Below are positions 1 through 6,581 of a stretch of 11,287 nucleotides of DNA, one piece after another. Within the stretch, counting starts at the first letter, position 1, and the number at the start of each line of letters is the position of its first letter. The stretch is from assembly GCA_002455375.1 (NCBI GenBank), contig DKKR01000055.1, forward strand, positions 5,580 to 16,866. The letters are read 5' to 3'. This DNA is from Bacteroidetes bacterium UBA6661. Lineage in GTDB: Bacteria; Bacteroidota; Bacteroidia; AKYH767-A; OLB10. The position numbers and the translations under genes were made by a program. The notes beneath the pieces were generated by a model. It searched no databases. It was not told the DNA's origin and worked only from the letters and a program-made list of their open reading frames with translations.

Positions 1-694
1 GAGTAAGTGTATCATTACCTAGCATAATTCCTCCCGCTCCGGTGTTTATTAAAACTATATCGCCATTGAACACATTAATGCCCGCACCGGCAAAGGTGAT
101 TTCTTTTGTTCCCTTGTTATGTATGGTAACTTTACCGTTAAAGCGGTGTCCGGTGCTATTGTTCATCACCCAAATTCCCGACCCCGTGTAATTATGATAC
201 AGGTAAACACTGTCATTAAATACCGCTCCACCGCTTCCCGTGCCGGGAACATTGGTAACGGTTTCAAAATAACAGTAATTGTTAAACGTGCATCCGTTCA
301 GGTTAATGCGGTCAACCACTGCATCAATGGGAGCATTAAAAGTGGTGCTGTTAAAAGTCATTTCCGTGCCGCGCAGTTGCAGCAATCCATTGGTAACAGT
401 ACCACCACTAAAAGTGCTTGTACCGGAGTTAAGCAACAAAGTATCGCCATTCAAATTAAGCGTGCCGCTGTGCATATAAATTCCGTTTAAGGTTAGATTT
501 CCCGGAAGTTGCGGATTGTATGTAGCACTGTAAATGTGTACAAAATCGCCTGTTGTAGGTGTTCCTGATGGTGACCAGTTAGACGTAGTGTTCCATGCAG
601 TGCTTGTGTTTCCTGTCCATGTATAAGTGGTTGCTATTGCAGAATATGTTTGTATAAACACAATATAGATAAGGAGTGAATATATTCTTTTCAA
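1..694 (-). CDS. Secreted beta-helix-like surface protein, 3' part beyond window edge
   Basis: The reverse strand is open from 694 through the left edge (231 codons seen, no stop). It begins with a signal peptide, KRIYSLLIYIVFIQTYSAIA, with a likely cleavage after S-A-I-A at residue 21. This is followed by a W-G-x(5)-W-x(5)-NW pattern (W26, W34, W40) often seen at the start of Bacteroidota secreted adhesin-like proteins. The rest is rich in Gly, Asn, Thr and Ser in short beta-type repeats (for example FNGKVTIHN, FNGDIVLIN), consistent with a right-handed beta-helix. No ATG lies between the upstream in-frame TAA (707-709) and the signal peptide, so the start is inferred to be TTG at 692-694. 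A weak promoter-like pair (TAAGTTTA at 715-722, TTG at 738-740, minus strand) lies just upstream. It follows the broken gene at 745-1155 on the same strand by 50 bp. Proteins of this type in the phylum are often exported by the type IX system; the C-terminal sorting domain that would prove this lies outside the window. Exact function is unknown. Confidence 0.75.
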   Translation of the reverse strand, partial: MKRIYSLLIYIVFIQTYSAIATTYTWTGNTSTAWNTTSNWSPSGTPTTGDFVHIYSATYNPQLPGNLTLNGIYMHSGTLNLNGDTLLLNSGTSTFSGGTVTNGLLQLRGTEMTFNSTTFNAPIDAVVDRINLNGCTFNNYCYFETVTNVPGTGSGGAVFNDSVYLYHNYTGSGIWVMNNSTGHRFNGKVTIHNKGTKEITFAGAGINVFNGDIVLINTGAGGIMLGNDTLT

Positions 695-744
695 GGTATT
701 TGCTTTTTAAATGTTAAACTTAATTTTATTAATTCTTCAATGGA

Positions 745-1155
745 TTAGTTTGAAACAAAGGTGTAATTATTACTCCAAGTTGCACCATTTTTTGTTCTTA
801 CGTTTCCGTAGTAAGAAGCCTGTGCGGGAAAATTACCCATGTCAATGGCAATGATGTTACCGTTGCGTGAGTAGCTGTAACCCTGCGGCAGGCTACCGGG
901 GCTGTCATAAGTAAACACTACATTTACCAGATCGATAGTTGTCCAGTCGGTGCCGAGTTTGATTTCAATTTCGCTCACGCTGTTGGTGTCCGTCAGTTCA
1001 ATGTAATATACTCCATGTACAGTACCTACAACAGCAGTAGTCTTCATGCTTACGTAAGCATCAGATGGTTAGGCTTTGCTGCTTATTGAAAACAACAGTA
1101 GCGCAGCAAGCAAGCTCCAGCATGCTTTGCCGCTTTTTGATTTGGTTGGTTCCAT
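745..1155 (-). pseudogene. Small secreted protein gene interrupted by an in-frame TAA after the signal peptide
   Basis: Reading from ATG at 1153-1155 gives a 28-residue signal peptide: basic start MEPTKSKSGK, hydrophobic core SLLAALLLFSI, then SSKA. An in-frame TAA follows at 1069-1071, after which the same frame continues as PSDAYVS and another 100 residues to a stop at 745-747. Read through, the product would be about 136 residues with a mature domain of about 108. The break falls exactly at the expected cleavage site. A CAA codon there would give S-K-A|Q-P-S-D, the A|Q junction common in this phylum, so a single C-to-T change (CAA to TAA) would explain it. The mature part (YYIELTDTNSVSEIEIKLG..., ending NGATWSNNYTFVSN) is not a family I can name; it looks like an all-beta domain. 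The alternative is a cytoplasmic product starting at ATG 1047, but the promoter and the signal peptide argue against that. A sequencing error or translational readthrough cannot be excluded. Confidence 0.7.
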
Positions 1156-1202
1156 GATAGTTGGGATTTTAGTTTGGTAGTAATGTTATTTTTAAAGATT
1201 TG

Positions 1203-1235
1203 TAAAGTTAAAGGGATTTTATTTTCATATCCAAA
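1203..1235 (-). promoter_or_regulatory. Candidate Bacteroidota-type promoter for the 745-1155 gene
   Basis: On the minus strand, TTTG (1232-1235) is followed after 21 bp by TAACTTTA (1203-1210). This matches the -33 TTTG / -7 TAnnTTTG consensus with one mismatch. It would start transcription about 40-45 bases before the ATG at 1155, which supports the upstream start that includes the signal peptide. Confidence 0.4.
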
Positions 1236-1342
1236 TTAATTTACAATAAGGTTTAAGGGAATTAATTTTTTTAAGTTTGCACATAGTTTAAAATCCTTCC
1301 TTAATTTGAAAATCCTTCAACTGTGTTTGCGTGTTCCGTTGC

Positions 1343-1466
1343 CGCCTTATGATGGCGCGAGTGTGTCGCTCGTTGCCTTTCATTTTAATGGCTTGCAGCC
1401 ATAACATTAATATATCTTTCGCCAAAAGTGAAAATAATAAAATGACATGAGCGACACGCTCGCGCC
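1343..1466. repeat. REP/MITE-like palindromic element
   Basis: Two near-identical 20-base arms lie in inverted orientation: GGCGCGAGTGTGTCGCTCGT (1354-1373) and ATGAGCGACACGCTCGCGCC (1447-1466), matching at 18 of 20 positions when one is reversed. Each arm is itself a small hairpin: GAGCG-ACA-CGCTC is perfect in the right arm and has one changed base in the left arm. Between them is a perfect 6-bp hairpin, ATGGCT-TGC-AGCCAT (1388-1402), and CGCC...GGCG (1343-1346 with 1354-1357) sits at the left edge. The arms are much richer in G+C than the surrounding AT-rich spacer. This layout (paired short palindromes in an intergenic gap) resembles REP/BIME elements mobilised in trans by RAYT (TnpA-REP) transposases. 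There is no transposase here. Apart from this element and the promoter at 1203-1235, I see nothing in the gap 1156-1562. Confidence 0.6.
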
Positions 1467-1562
1467 TACTGAGTATAGAAGCAAACAGAAGAATGCAATT
1501 GAACCATTAGATGAATTAAACCAAAACAATTTTATTTTGTTTATTCGTGACAGACTTCAAAA

Positions 1563-2204
1563 ATGTATTACATGAAAGGATTAATCGCATTAATTATGTT
1601 TGTAGGTTGTCAGAATCATGCGCAGCCATCTCAAGAAAATTCTAATTTTACAAATATGGAAACCAACATAGCTACAGACACAGCTTTATTTGGCACAGGA
1701 TGTTTTTGGTGTACAGAAGCTGTTTTTGAAACAATTGATGGCGTCATCTCAGCAACATCAGGCTATTCCGGTGGTACAGTTGCTAACCCAAGTTATCAGC
1801 AGGTTTGTATGGGAAACACCGGACATGCAGAGTGTATTCAGATAGTATTTGATCCAAGCAAAATATCCTATGATGAATTGCTGGAAGTGTTTTGGGAAAG
1901 TCATGACCCAACTACATTGAACAGGCAAGGTGCTGATGTAGGTACTCAATACCGTTCTGTTATCTTTTTTTATAATGACATGCAGAAGCAAACTGCAGAG
2001 AACTACAAGAAAAAACTGAATGAGGAAAATACCTTTGGCAAACCAGTTGTGACTGAAATTTCACGAGCGCAACAATTTTACCCTGCAGAAAATTACCATC
2101 AGGAGTATTTTAAACTGAATGGACATGAACCATACTGTCAGTTTGTAATACAGCCTAAGGTAGAAAAGATAAGGAAAATTTTCAGTTCAAAAATCAAGCA
2201 ATAA
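1563..2204 (+). CDS. msrA: Peptide-methionine (S)-S-oxide reductase MsrA, probable lipoprotein
   Basis: Reduces the S-epimer of methionine sulfoxide in proteins and free methionine, repairing oxidative damage. The 213-residue product has the diagnostic catalytic motif GCFWC (46-50, nucleophile C47), the following TEAVFE segment, DVGTQYRS (125-132), a YHQEYF substrate-pocket segment (178-183), and a C-terminal PYCQFVI (190-196) whose C192 is a candidate resolving cysteine. The N-terminus is unusual for a cytosolic MsrA: MKGLIALIMFVGC looks like a short lipoprotein signal with the lipid-bearing Cys at residue 16, though Phe at -3 is not the canonical Leu. This is followed by a hydrophilic linker of about 25 residues. 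The protein is therefore probably anchored in the envelope. The start could be ATG 1563 or ATG 1572; the latter gives a more typical signal peptide (MKG...). It is monocistronic and converges on the desaturase gene, with only 6 bp between the stops. Confidence 0.93.
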   Translation: MYYMKGLIALIMFVGCQNHAQPSQENSNFTNMETNIATDTALFGTGCFWCTEAVFETIDGVISATSGYSGGTVANPSYQQVCMGNTGHAECIQIVFDPSKISYDELLEVFWESHDPTTLNRQGADVGTQYRSVIFFYNDMQKQTAENYKKKLNEENTFGKPVVTEISRAQQFYPAENYHQEYFKLNGHEPYCQFVIQPKVEKIRKIFSSKIKQ

Positions 2205-2210
2205 ATGAAG

Positions 2211-3098
2211 CTATTTCTTTTTTAATAGAGCTTTGCGCAGTTGTGCACTTGTTTTTCTGTTGCCATCATGACTCCATCCCGGAGGGCCAAGCAAGTACAT
2301 GATTTTATTTTTAAAAGATGTTTTCTTTTTCAAATCGCAGATGATATCCTGCCATTCGTGAAAAACAATTTTGCCAGGGTTATTAGATTGAAGGTTTTGT
2401 GTCAGACCATACTTAACAGGTTCATGCTCCAATTCCTTCTGGAAAGTACCAAACAATTTATCCCAAATAATCAAAACCATTCCCATGTTTCTGTCAAGAT
2501 AACAAACATTGCTTGCATGATGTACTCTGTGATGTGATGGCGTTACCAGAAAATATTCGAGCCACCCTAATTTACCCACGGTTTGTGTATGAACCAATAT
2601 TCCGAAAATTTGCGTTGCGCTGTATATAAACATGATGTCAATAGCCTTAAAGCCAACGACACTAAGTGGAATAAAATAGATGAACCTGTACAGTGGTTGC
2701 AAAACAGAAGAACGGAAACCTACAGTTAAATTAAATTCTTCGCTGCTGTGGTGTGTTACATGAACAGCCCAGAACAACCGACAAAAATGGTCTATCCGAT
2801 GCAGCCAGTAATACATAAAATCTTCTGCAAGAAATAAAGCTACCCAGTAAATCCATGCGGTAGGGTAGGAGTTAATAATCCTGAAATCGAAAAAATAATT
2901 TAGAACTAACAGACTTACAGTTCGCATTAAAATATCAATCCCCAAATTCAACAGCATGAGATAGAGATTGACAAGAGTTCCTTTTTTTGAATAGAGCTGT
3001 AAATGATTAACGGCAGAAAAAAATATTTCAGCACCAATAACAACAAGGTAAATAGGTGTTGAAATCAAAATCAGCAGCGACTCTCTGAAATGCTCCAT
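2211..3098 (-). CDS. Fatty acid hydroxylase / sterol desaturase superfamily membrane protein
   Basis: A 295-residue integral membrane di-iron oxygenase of the fatty acid hydroxylase superfamily. Hydrophobic stretches lie around residues 8-30, 42-70, 81-98 and 135-172. The histidine clusters that bind the two irons are HRIDH (100-104), HVTHH (113-117) and HHRVHH (189-194), with an extra His at 170. The C-terminal segment GPPGWSHDGN (271-280) recalls bacterial relatives of alkylglycerol monooxygenase (TMEM195/AGMO type). The family acts on lipids (sterols, fatty acids, ether lipids, carotenoids); the substrate here cannot be told from sequence. It lies 21 bp downstream of the GH57 gene on the same strand and is probably cotranscribed with it, though no functional link is obvious. 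The 3' end is 6 bp from the convergent msrA stop. Confidence 0.88.
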   Translation of the reverse strand: MEHFRESLLILISTPIYLVVIGAEIFFSAVNHLQLYSKKGTLVNLYLMLLNLGIDILMRTVSLLVLNYFFDFRIINSYPTAWIYWVALFLAEDFMYYWLHRIDHFCRLFWAVHVTHHSSEEFNLTVGFRSSVLQPLYRFIYFIPLSVVGFKAIDIMFIYSATQIFGILVHTQTVGKLGWLEYFLVTPSHHRVHHASNVCYLDRNMGMVLIIWDKLFGTFQKELEHEPVKYGLTQNLQSNNPGKIVFHEWQDIICDLKKKTSFKNKIMYLLGPPGWSHDGNRKTSAQLRKALLKKK

Positions 3099-3119
3099 TT
3101 AAATTACTGAAGTAAAACT

Positions 3120-4373
3120 TTATTCAGCAGCATGCTTCTTATTACGTGGCACAGCAGGCTTTTTTGCGGCTGCTTTCTTTTTTGGTTTACTTTCTTCTGA
3201 TAATGTTGATTCAAAGTCTGAAAATGCATTCATGTAAAATATGTAAGCATCGTATGGTGAGTTATAGGGGCTGAAATATTTATGTACATCGCCATCGCTC
3301 CAAAACTTAGTACTCATATAATAAAAATGATCGCTGGTTTGCAGTTTGCCCCATACGTCAATTAAATCTTTATTGCCCGATCCAAGCACTCTTTCGCTTA
3401 TAGAATAAATTTTTGTGAGAGCTTCCTGCTGCATGTTGTTTCCCAGCCATGCTGAAAGATCACGCTCGCTATCAGCCCAACTGATAAACTCATGTGCATC
3501 ATATACACCACGAGGGGTGTAGGTTTCAACTATCTGAGATGGTGTCATAAATCCAAAGTCAGGATGTTTTAATATTTCACGTGGCAGATGATCCATAAAA
3601 TCAAAAATGCCTGTGCTTTCCCACTGATGTTCGCCAAAAGTTTCATAGTCCATAAACAGGTTTATCACATCACCATTCCCGGCTACTTTATGTACCCAAC
3701 TTGCAAATGTATCTGCATGCAATGGCCATTCGCTCCAGTTTTTGTCGGAGAATCTAAAAGCAATGTCGTCACTTAAACGATAATTTTTCAGCAATGCTTT
3801 TATTGATTTTGTTCCTGTTGGTTTCAATAAATGATTAGGGTGTTTTTCTTTCAATAAACGGTCAACACCTTCGCACAATATTCCTTTATAGCCTAACTTT
3901 TCGATATAAGCTGCAAGTTCATTATTGTAAATTAATTCGGTATTTCTGAAAACAGTAGGCTTCTGTTTAAAGTACTGTTCAATTTTCTGATCATGTTCTT
4001 TTACTTGTCTCTCAAATTCTTCTTTGTTATATAAAAAACTGAGCGAATGAAAATAAGTTTCAGAGAGGAATTCAACACAACCTGTTTTAGCAAGTTCAAC
4101 AAAGGACTGCAACACATCCGGTCTGAACAGTTCCATCTGTTCAATCACTGTACCGCTTAGTGAATAACTTATTCTGAATTTGCCTTTATGGCGCTTAATC
4201 AGCTCAAGCATTTTCTTGTTTGCAGGCAGGTAGCATTTCTCAGATACCTTATCCATAATCCATTTATTTTTTTCGCCATCTTCATAAAAATGATCTTTAC
4301 CAATGTCGAAAACACTGTAATGTTTTATTCTGAAGGGCTGATGCACCTGAAAGTAAAAGCAAACCGATGGCAT
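3120..4373 (-). CDS. Glycoside hydrolase family 57 protein (alpha-amylase / glucanotransferase-like)
   Basis: A 417-residue enzyme with the GH57 signatures in order: the N-terminal YFQVHQPFR (7-15), SETYFHSLSF (104-113), FRNTELIY (142-149), where E146 is the expected nucleophile, and MDYETFGEHQ (241-250), where D242 is the expected acid/base. GH57 enzymes are (beta/alpha)7-barrels acting on alpha-glucans (amylase, 4-alpha-glucanotransferase, branching enzyme). Which activity this one has is not decidable here. There is no signal peptide, so it is likely cytoplasmic and concerned with storage glucan. The last 22 or so residues (396-417) are a low-complexity Lys/Ala/Pro tail outside the catalytic fold. 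It is first gene of a likely two-gene unit with the desaturase. In Bacteroidota, GH57 genes often sit beside glycogen-synthase or debranching genes; that context is absent here. Confidence 0.9.
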   Translation of the reverse strand: MPSVCFYFQVHQPFRIKHYSVFDIGKDHFYEDGEKNKWIMDKVSEKCYLPANKKMLELIKRHKGKFRISYSLSGTVIEQMELFRPDVLQSFVELAKTGCVEFLSETYFHSLSFLYNKEEFERQVKEHDQKIEQYFKQKPTVFRNTELIYNNELAAYIEKLGYKGILCEGVDRLLKEKHPNHLLKPTGTKSIKALLKNYRLSDDIAFRFSDKNWSEWPLHADTFASWVHKVAGNGDVINLFMDYETFGEHQWESTGIFDFMDHLPREILKHPDFGFMTPSQIVETYTPRGVYDAHEFISWADSERDLSAWLGNNMQQEALTKIYSISERVLGSGNKDLIDVWGKLQTSDHFYYMSTKFWSDGDVHKYFSPYNSPYDAYIFYMNAFSDFESTLSEESKPKKKAAAKKPAVPRNKKHAAE

Positions 4374-4402
4374 AAATTTGTTTTTATAAATGGTCGTTGT
4401 GC

Positions 4403-4429
4403 CAAAATTAAACTTTTGCCTGAAACAAA
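4403..4429 (-). promoter_or_regulatory. Candidate promoter for the GH57-desaturase unit
   Basis: On the minus strand TAATTTTG (4403-4410) is an exact match to TAnnTTTG. TTTG at 4426-4429 could be the -33 box, but the 15-bp spacer is shorter than usual. The expected transcript start is some 25 bases before the GH57 ATG at 4373. Confidence 0.45.
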
Positions 4430-4480
4430 AGAAAATTAGCTAAAAGTGTCATCATAAATTTATGTTTGTAGTAGGGTACA

Positions 4481-4512
4481 AAAATCAAAAAGCCGCTTTT
4501 AAGCGGCTTTCT
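4481..4512 (-). terminator. Rho-independent terminator of rpsA
   Basis: A perfect 10-bp inverted repeat (AAAGCCGCTT at 4489-4498 with AAGCGGCTTT at 4501-4510, 2-base loop) begins about 25 bp past the rpsA stop. Read on the minus strand the stem runs into TTTTTGATTTTT, a good U-rich tail. The plus-strand side is less U-rich. Confidence 0.88.
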
Positions 4513-4535
4513 GATTTTATTGATGTCAATGCAGA

Positions 4536-6344
4536 TTAGTTATTTTCTGCTTCGTTCTTCTTCATTTCATCTTTAAGTGCAGAAAGTACGCTCAAATCAC
4601 CCAAGGTTGTTTTTTCCTGTGATTCTTTGATTTTCTTAACAGACTTAAATGCATCACTTTCATCTTTAGCTTTTTCGTTATCACGAGCCATCTTTTCAGA
4701 TGCTTTTGCTTCTTCAAACAAACGGCTGTGTGATACAACAATCTTCTTGTTCTCTTTGCTGAATTCGATTACTTTAAAATCAAGTGTTTCATCAGCTTTA
4801 GCAGGAGTGCCGTTTTCTTTCATCAGATGACGATATGGAGCAAAACCTTCTACTCCAAATGATGGGAAAATGATGGTTGCACCTTTATCGGTTACTTTTC
4901 CAACAACACCGGAATGAACAGTGTCAACATGGAAAATTGTTTCATAAGTATCCCATGGATTTTCTTCTAATTGCTTATGTCCAAGGCTTAATCTGCGATG
5001 CTCTGAATCAACTTCAAGAACTACAACTTCTATGTTTTCGCCAACCTTGGTAAACTCAGCAGGATGTTTAATTTTCTTAGCCCATGAAAGGTCAGAGATA
5101 TGAATTAAACCATCAATACCTTCTTCCAACTCAACAAAAACACCAAAGTTTGTCAGACTGCGAACTTTTGCAGTATGCTTTGAGCCAACCGGATATTTCT
5201 CCATGATGTTAACCCAAGGATCAGGCATCAGTTGCTTTAATCCAAGTGACATTTTGCGCTCTTCGCGATCAAGAGTAAGGATTACAGTTTCAATTTCATC
5301 ACCAACTTTGAGGAAATCTTGTGGGCTGCGTAAATGTTGCGACCATGACATTTCTGATACGTGTATCAAACCCTCAACGCCTGGAATTACTTCAATGAAA
5401 GCACCATAGTCAGTCAACACAACAACTTTGCCTTTGATTTTGTCACCAACTTGAATATTTTGGTCAAGTGCTTCCCATGGCTGAGGCGTAAGTTGTTTCA
5501 AGCCAAGTGCAATACGTTTTTTATCCTCGTCAAAGTCAAGGATTACAACGTTAATTTTATCATCTAACTTCAACACTTCATCAGGATGGTTGATTCGTCC
5601 CCATGAAATATCGGTAATATGCAATAAGCCGTCAACGCCACCAAGGTCCATAAATACACCGTAAGATGTGATGTTTTTAACAGTACCTTCAAGAACCTGT
5701 CCTTTTTCAAGTTTTGACATGATTTCTAACTTTTGACTCTCAAGTTCCTCTTCAATAAGTACTTTGTGAGATACAACTACGTTCTTAAACTCATGGTTGA
5801 TTTTAACCACCTTAAATTCCATAGTTTTTCCTACAAACACATCATAGTCACGGATTGGTTTCACATCAATTTGAGAACCCGGTAAAAATGCTTCAATGCC
5901 AAACACGTCAACGATAAGTCCGCCTTTGGTACGGCATTTAACATAACCCTGAATAATTTCATCTTTTTCGAGAGATTCATTAACACGCTCCCAGGATTTA
6001 AGAGCACGAGCTTTTTTATGTGACAATATCAATTGCCCGTTTTTATCTTCACGGGTTTCTACATACACTTCAATTTCATCCCCAACTTTCAGGTCGGGCA
6101 TGTGGCGGAATTCGCTCAGCGGAACCATTCCATCTGATTTGAATCCAATGTTTACCACCACTTCTTTATCAGAAATGCTGATGATTGTACCCATTTTCAC
6201 TTCATGTTCTGTAAGTGTGTTCAGGGTTTGATCGTACATGGCCTCCATACGCTGGCGGTCATCTGATTTGTAAATGTCGGCTGTTTTACCAACGTTATCC
6301 CAATCGAAATCTGTCGGTGGAATGTTGTGTTTTACTTCACTCAT
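4536..6344 (-). CDS. rpsA: 30S ribosomal protein S1
   Basis: A 602-residue protein with six S1 (OB-fold) RNA-binding domains at roughly residues 47-111, 128-194, 215-283, 300-370, 385-456 and 473-540. Domains 3-5 carry the clearest repeats, for example SYGVFMDLGGVDGLLHITD (227-245), DYGAFIEVIPGVEGLIHVSE (312-331) and NFGVFVELEEGIDGLIHISD (399-418). S1 sits on the small subunit and delivers mRNA to the decoding site, which matters particularly in Bacteroidota, where Shine-Dalgarno sequences are rarely used. An N-terminal extension of about 45 residues and a charged C-terminal tail ending near TTLGDLSVLSALKDEM (579-594) are typical of the phylum as I recall it. The ATG at 6344 is preceded by an AT-rich leader with no SD-like purine run. 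It is a single-gene transcript: own promoter at 6424-6454, own terminator at 4481-4512. Confidence 0.97.
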   Translation of the reverse strand: MSEVKHNIPPTDFDWDNVGKTADIYKSDDRQRMEAMYDQTLNTLTEHEVKMGTIISISDKEVVVNIGFKSDGMVPLSEFRHMPDLKVGDEIEVYVETREDKNGQLILSHKKARALKSWERVNESLEKDEIIQGYVKCRTKGGLIVDVFGIEAFLPGSQIDVKPIRDYDVFVGKTMEFKVVKINHEFKNVVVSHKVLIEEELESQKLEIMSKLEKGQVLEGTVKNITSYGVFMDLGGVDGLLHITDISWGRINHPDEVLKLDDKINVVILDFDEDKKRIALGLKQLTPQPWEALDQNIQVGDKIKGKVVVLTDYGAFIEVIPGVEGLIHVSEMSWSQHLRSPQDFLKVGDEIETVILTLDREERKMSLGLKQLMPDPWVNIMEKYPVGSKHTAKVRSLTNFGVFVELEEGIDGLIHISDLSWAKKIKHPAEFTKVGENIEVVVLEVDSEHRRLSLGHKQLEENPWDTYETIFHVDTVHSGVVGKVTDKGATIIFPSFGVEGFAPYRHLMKENGTPAKADETLDFKVIEFSKENKKIVVSHSRLFEEAKASEKMARDNEKAKDESDAFKSVKKIKESQEKTTLGDLSVLSALKDEMKKNEAENN

Positions 6345-6423
6345 TAATTGTTTTGTTTTTTTAAAAATTGAAATTGTTAGACTTTATTTATTATTTATGA
6401 ATAGACCTATTAAAACGGGCGCG

Positions 6424-6454
6424 CAAAGATAGGTATTTGCTTTGATAAATAAAA
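6424..6454 (-). promoter_or_regulatory. Promoter of rpsA
   Basis: On the minus strand TATCTTTG (6424-6431) matches TAnnTTTG exactly. TTTT (6451-6454, one off TTTG) lies 19 bp upstream, which is ideal spacing. The transcript would begin near 6418 and carry a leader of roughly 70 bases that starts G+C-rich and becomes A/T-rich before the ATG. Confidence 0.6.
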
Positions 6455-6524
6455 CTAATATGCTTGATAATTATTCAGTTCCGTTTGTTGAAGATGAGTT
6501 AGCCGGAAATGGCCAAAAAGTCAA

Positions 6525-6557
6525 TAAAAAAGGGCTAAACTTGTCTGCTTAACCCTA
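6525..6557 (-). terminator. Rho-independent terminator of the SRPBCC/GyrI-like gene
   Basis: On the minus strand AGGGTTAA (6556-6549) pairs with TTAGCCCT (6538-6531) around a 10-base loop. All eight positions pair as RNA, counting one G-U wobble. A run of six T (6531-6526) follows. It lies about 25 bp beyond the stop at 6582 and insulates rpsA from its upstream neighbour. Confidence 0.8.
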
Positions 6558-6581
6558 AATCTTTATGATTTTAATACAAAA

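Noticed and set aside
119..490. A 123-codon open frame on the plus strand.
   Set aside because: It lies antisense to the beta-helix-like gene (1-694, minus), which has a signal peptide and a coherent repeat composition; the plus frame has no such features.
2208..2233. AAGCTATT ... AATAGAGCTT inverted repeat as a bidirectional terminator between msrA and the desaturase gene.
   Set aside because: The stem is AT-rich with a 2-base bulge, and it includes the desaturase stop codon; too weak to call.
4536..6344. Internal repeats across rpsA as a possible tandem DNA repeat.
   Set aside because: They are the protein-level repeats of the six S1 domains, which have diverged at the DNA level.
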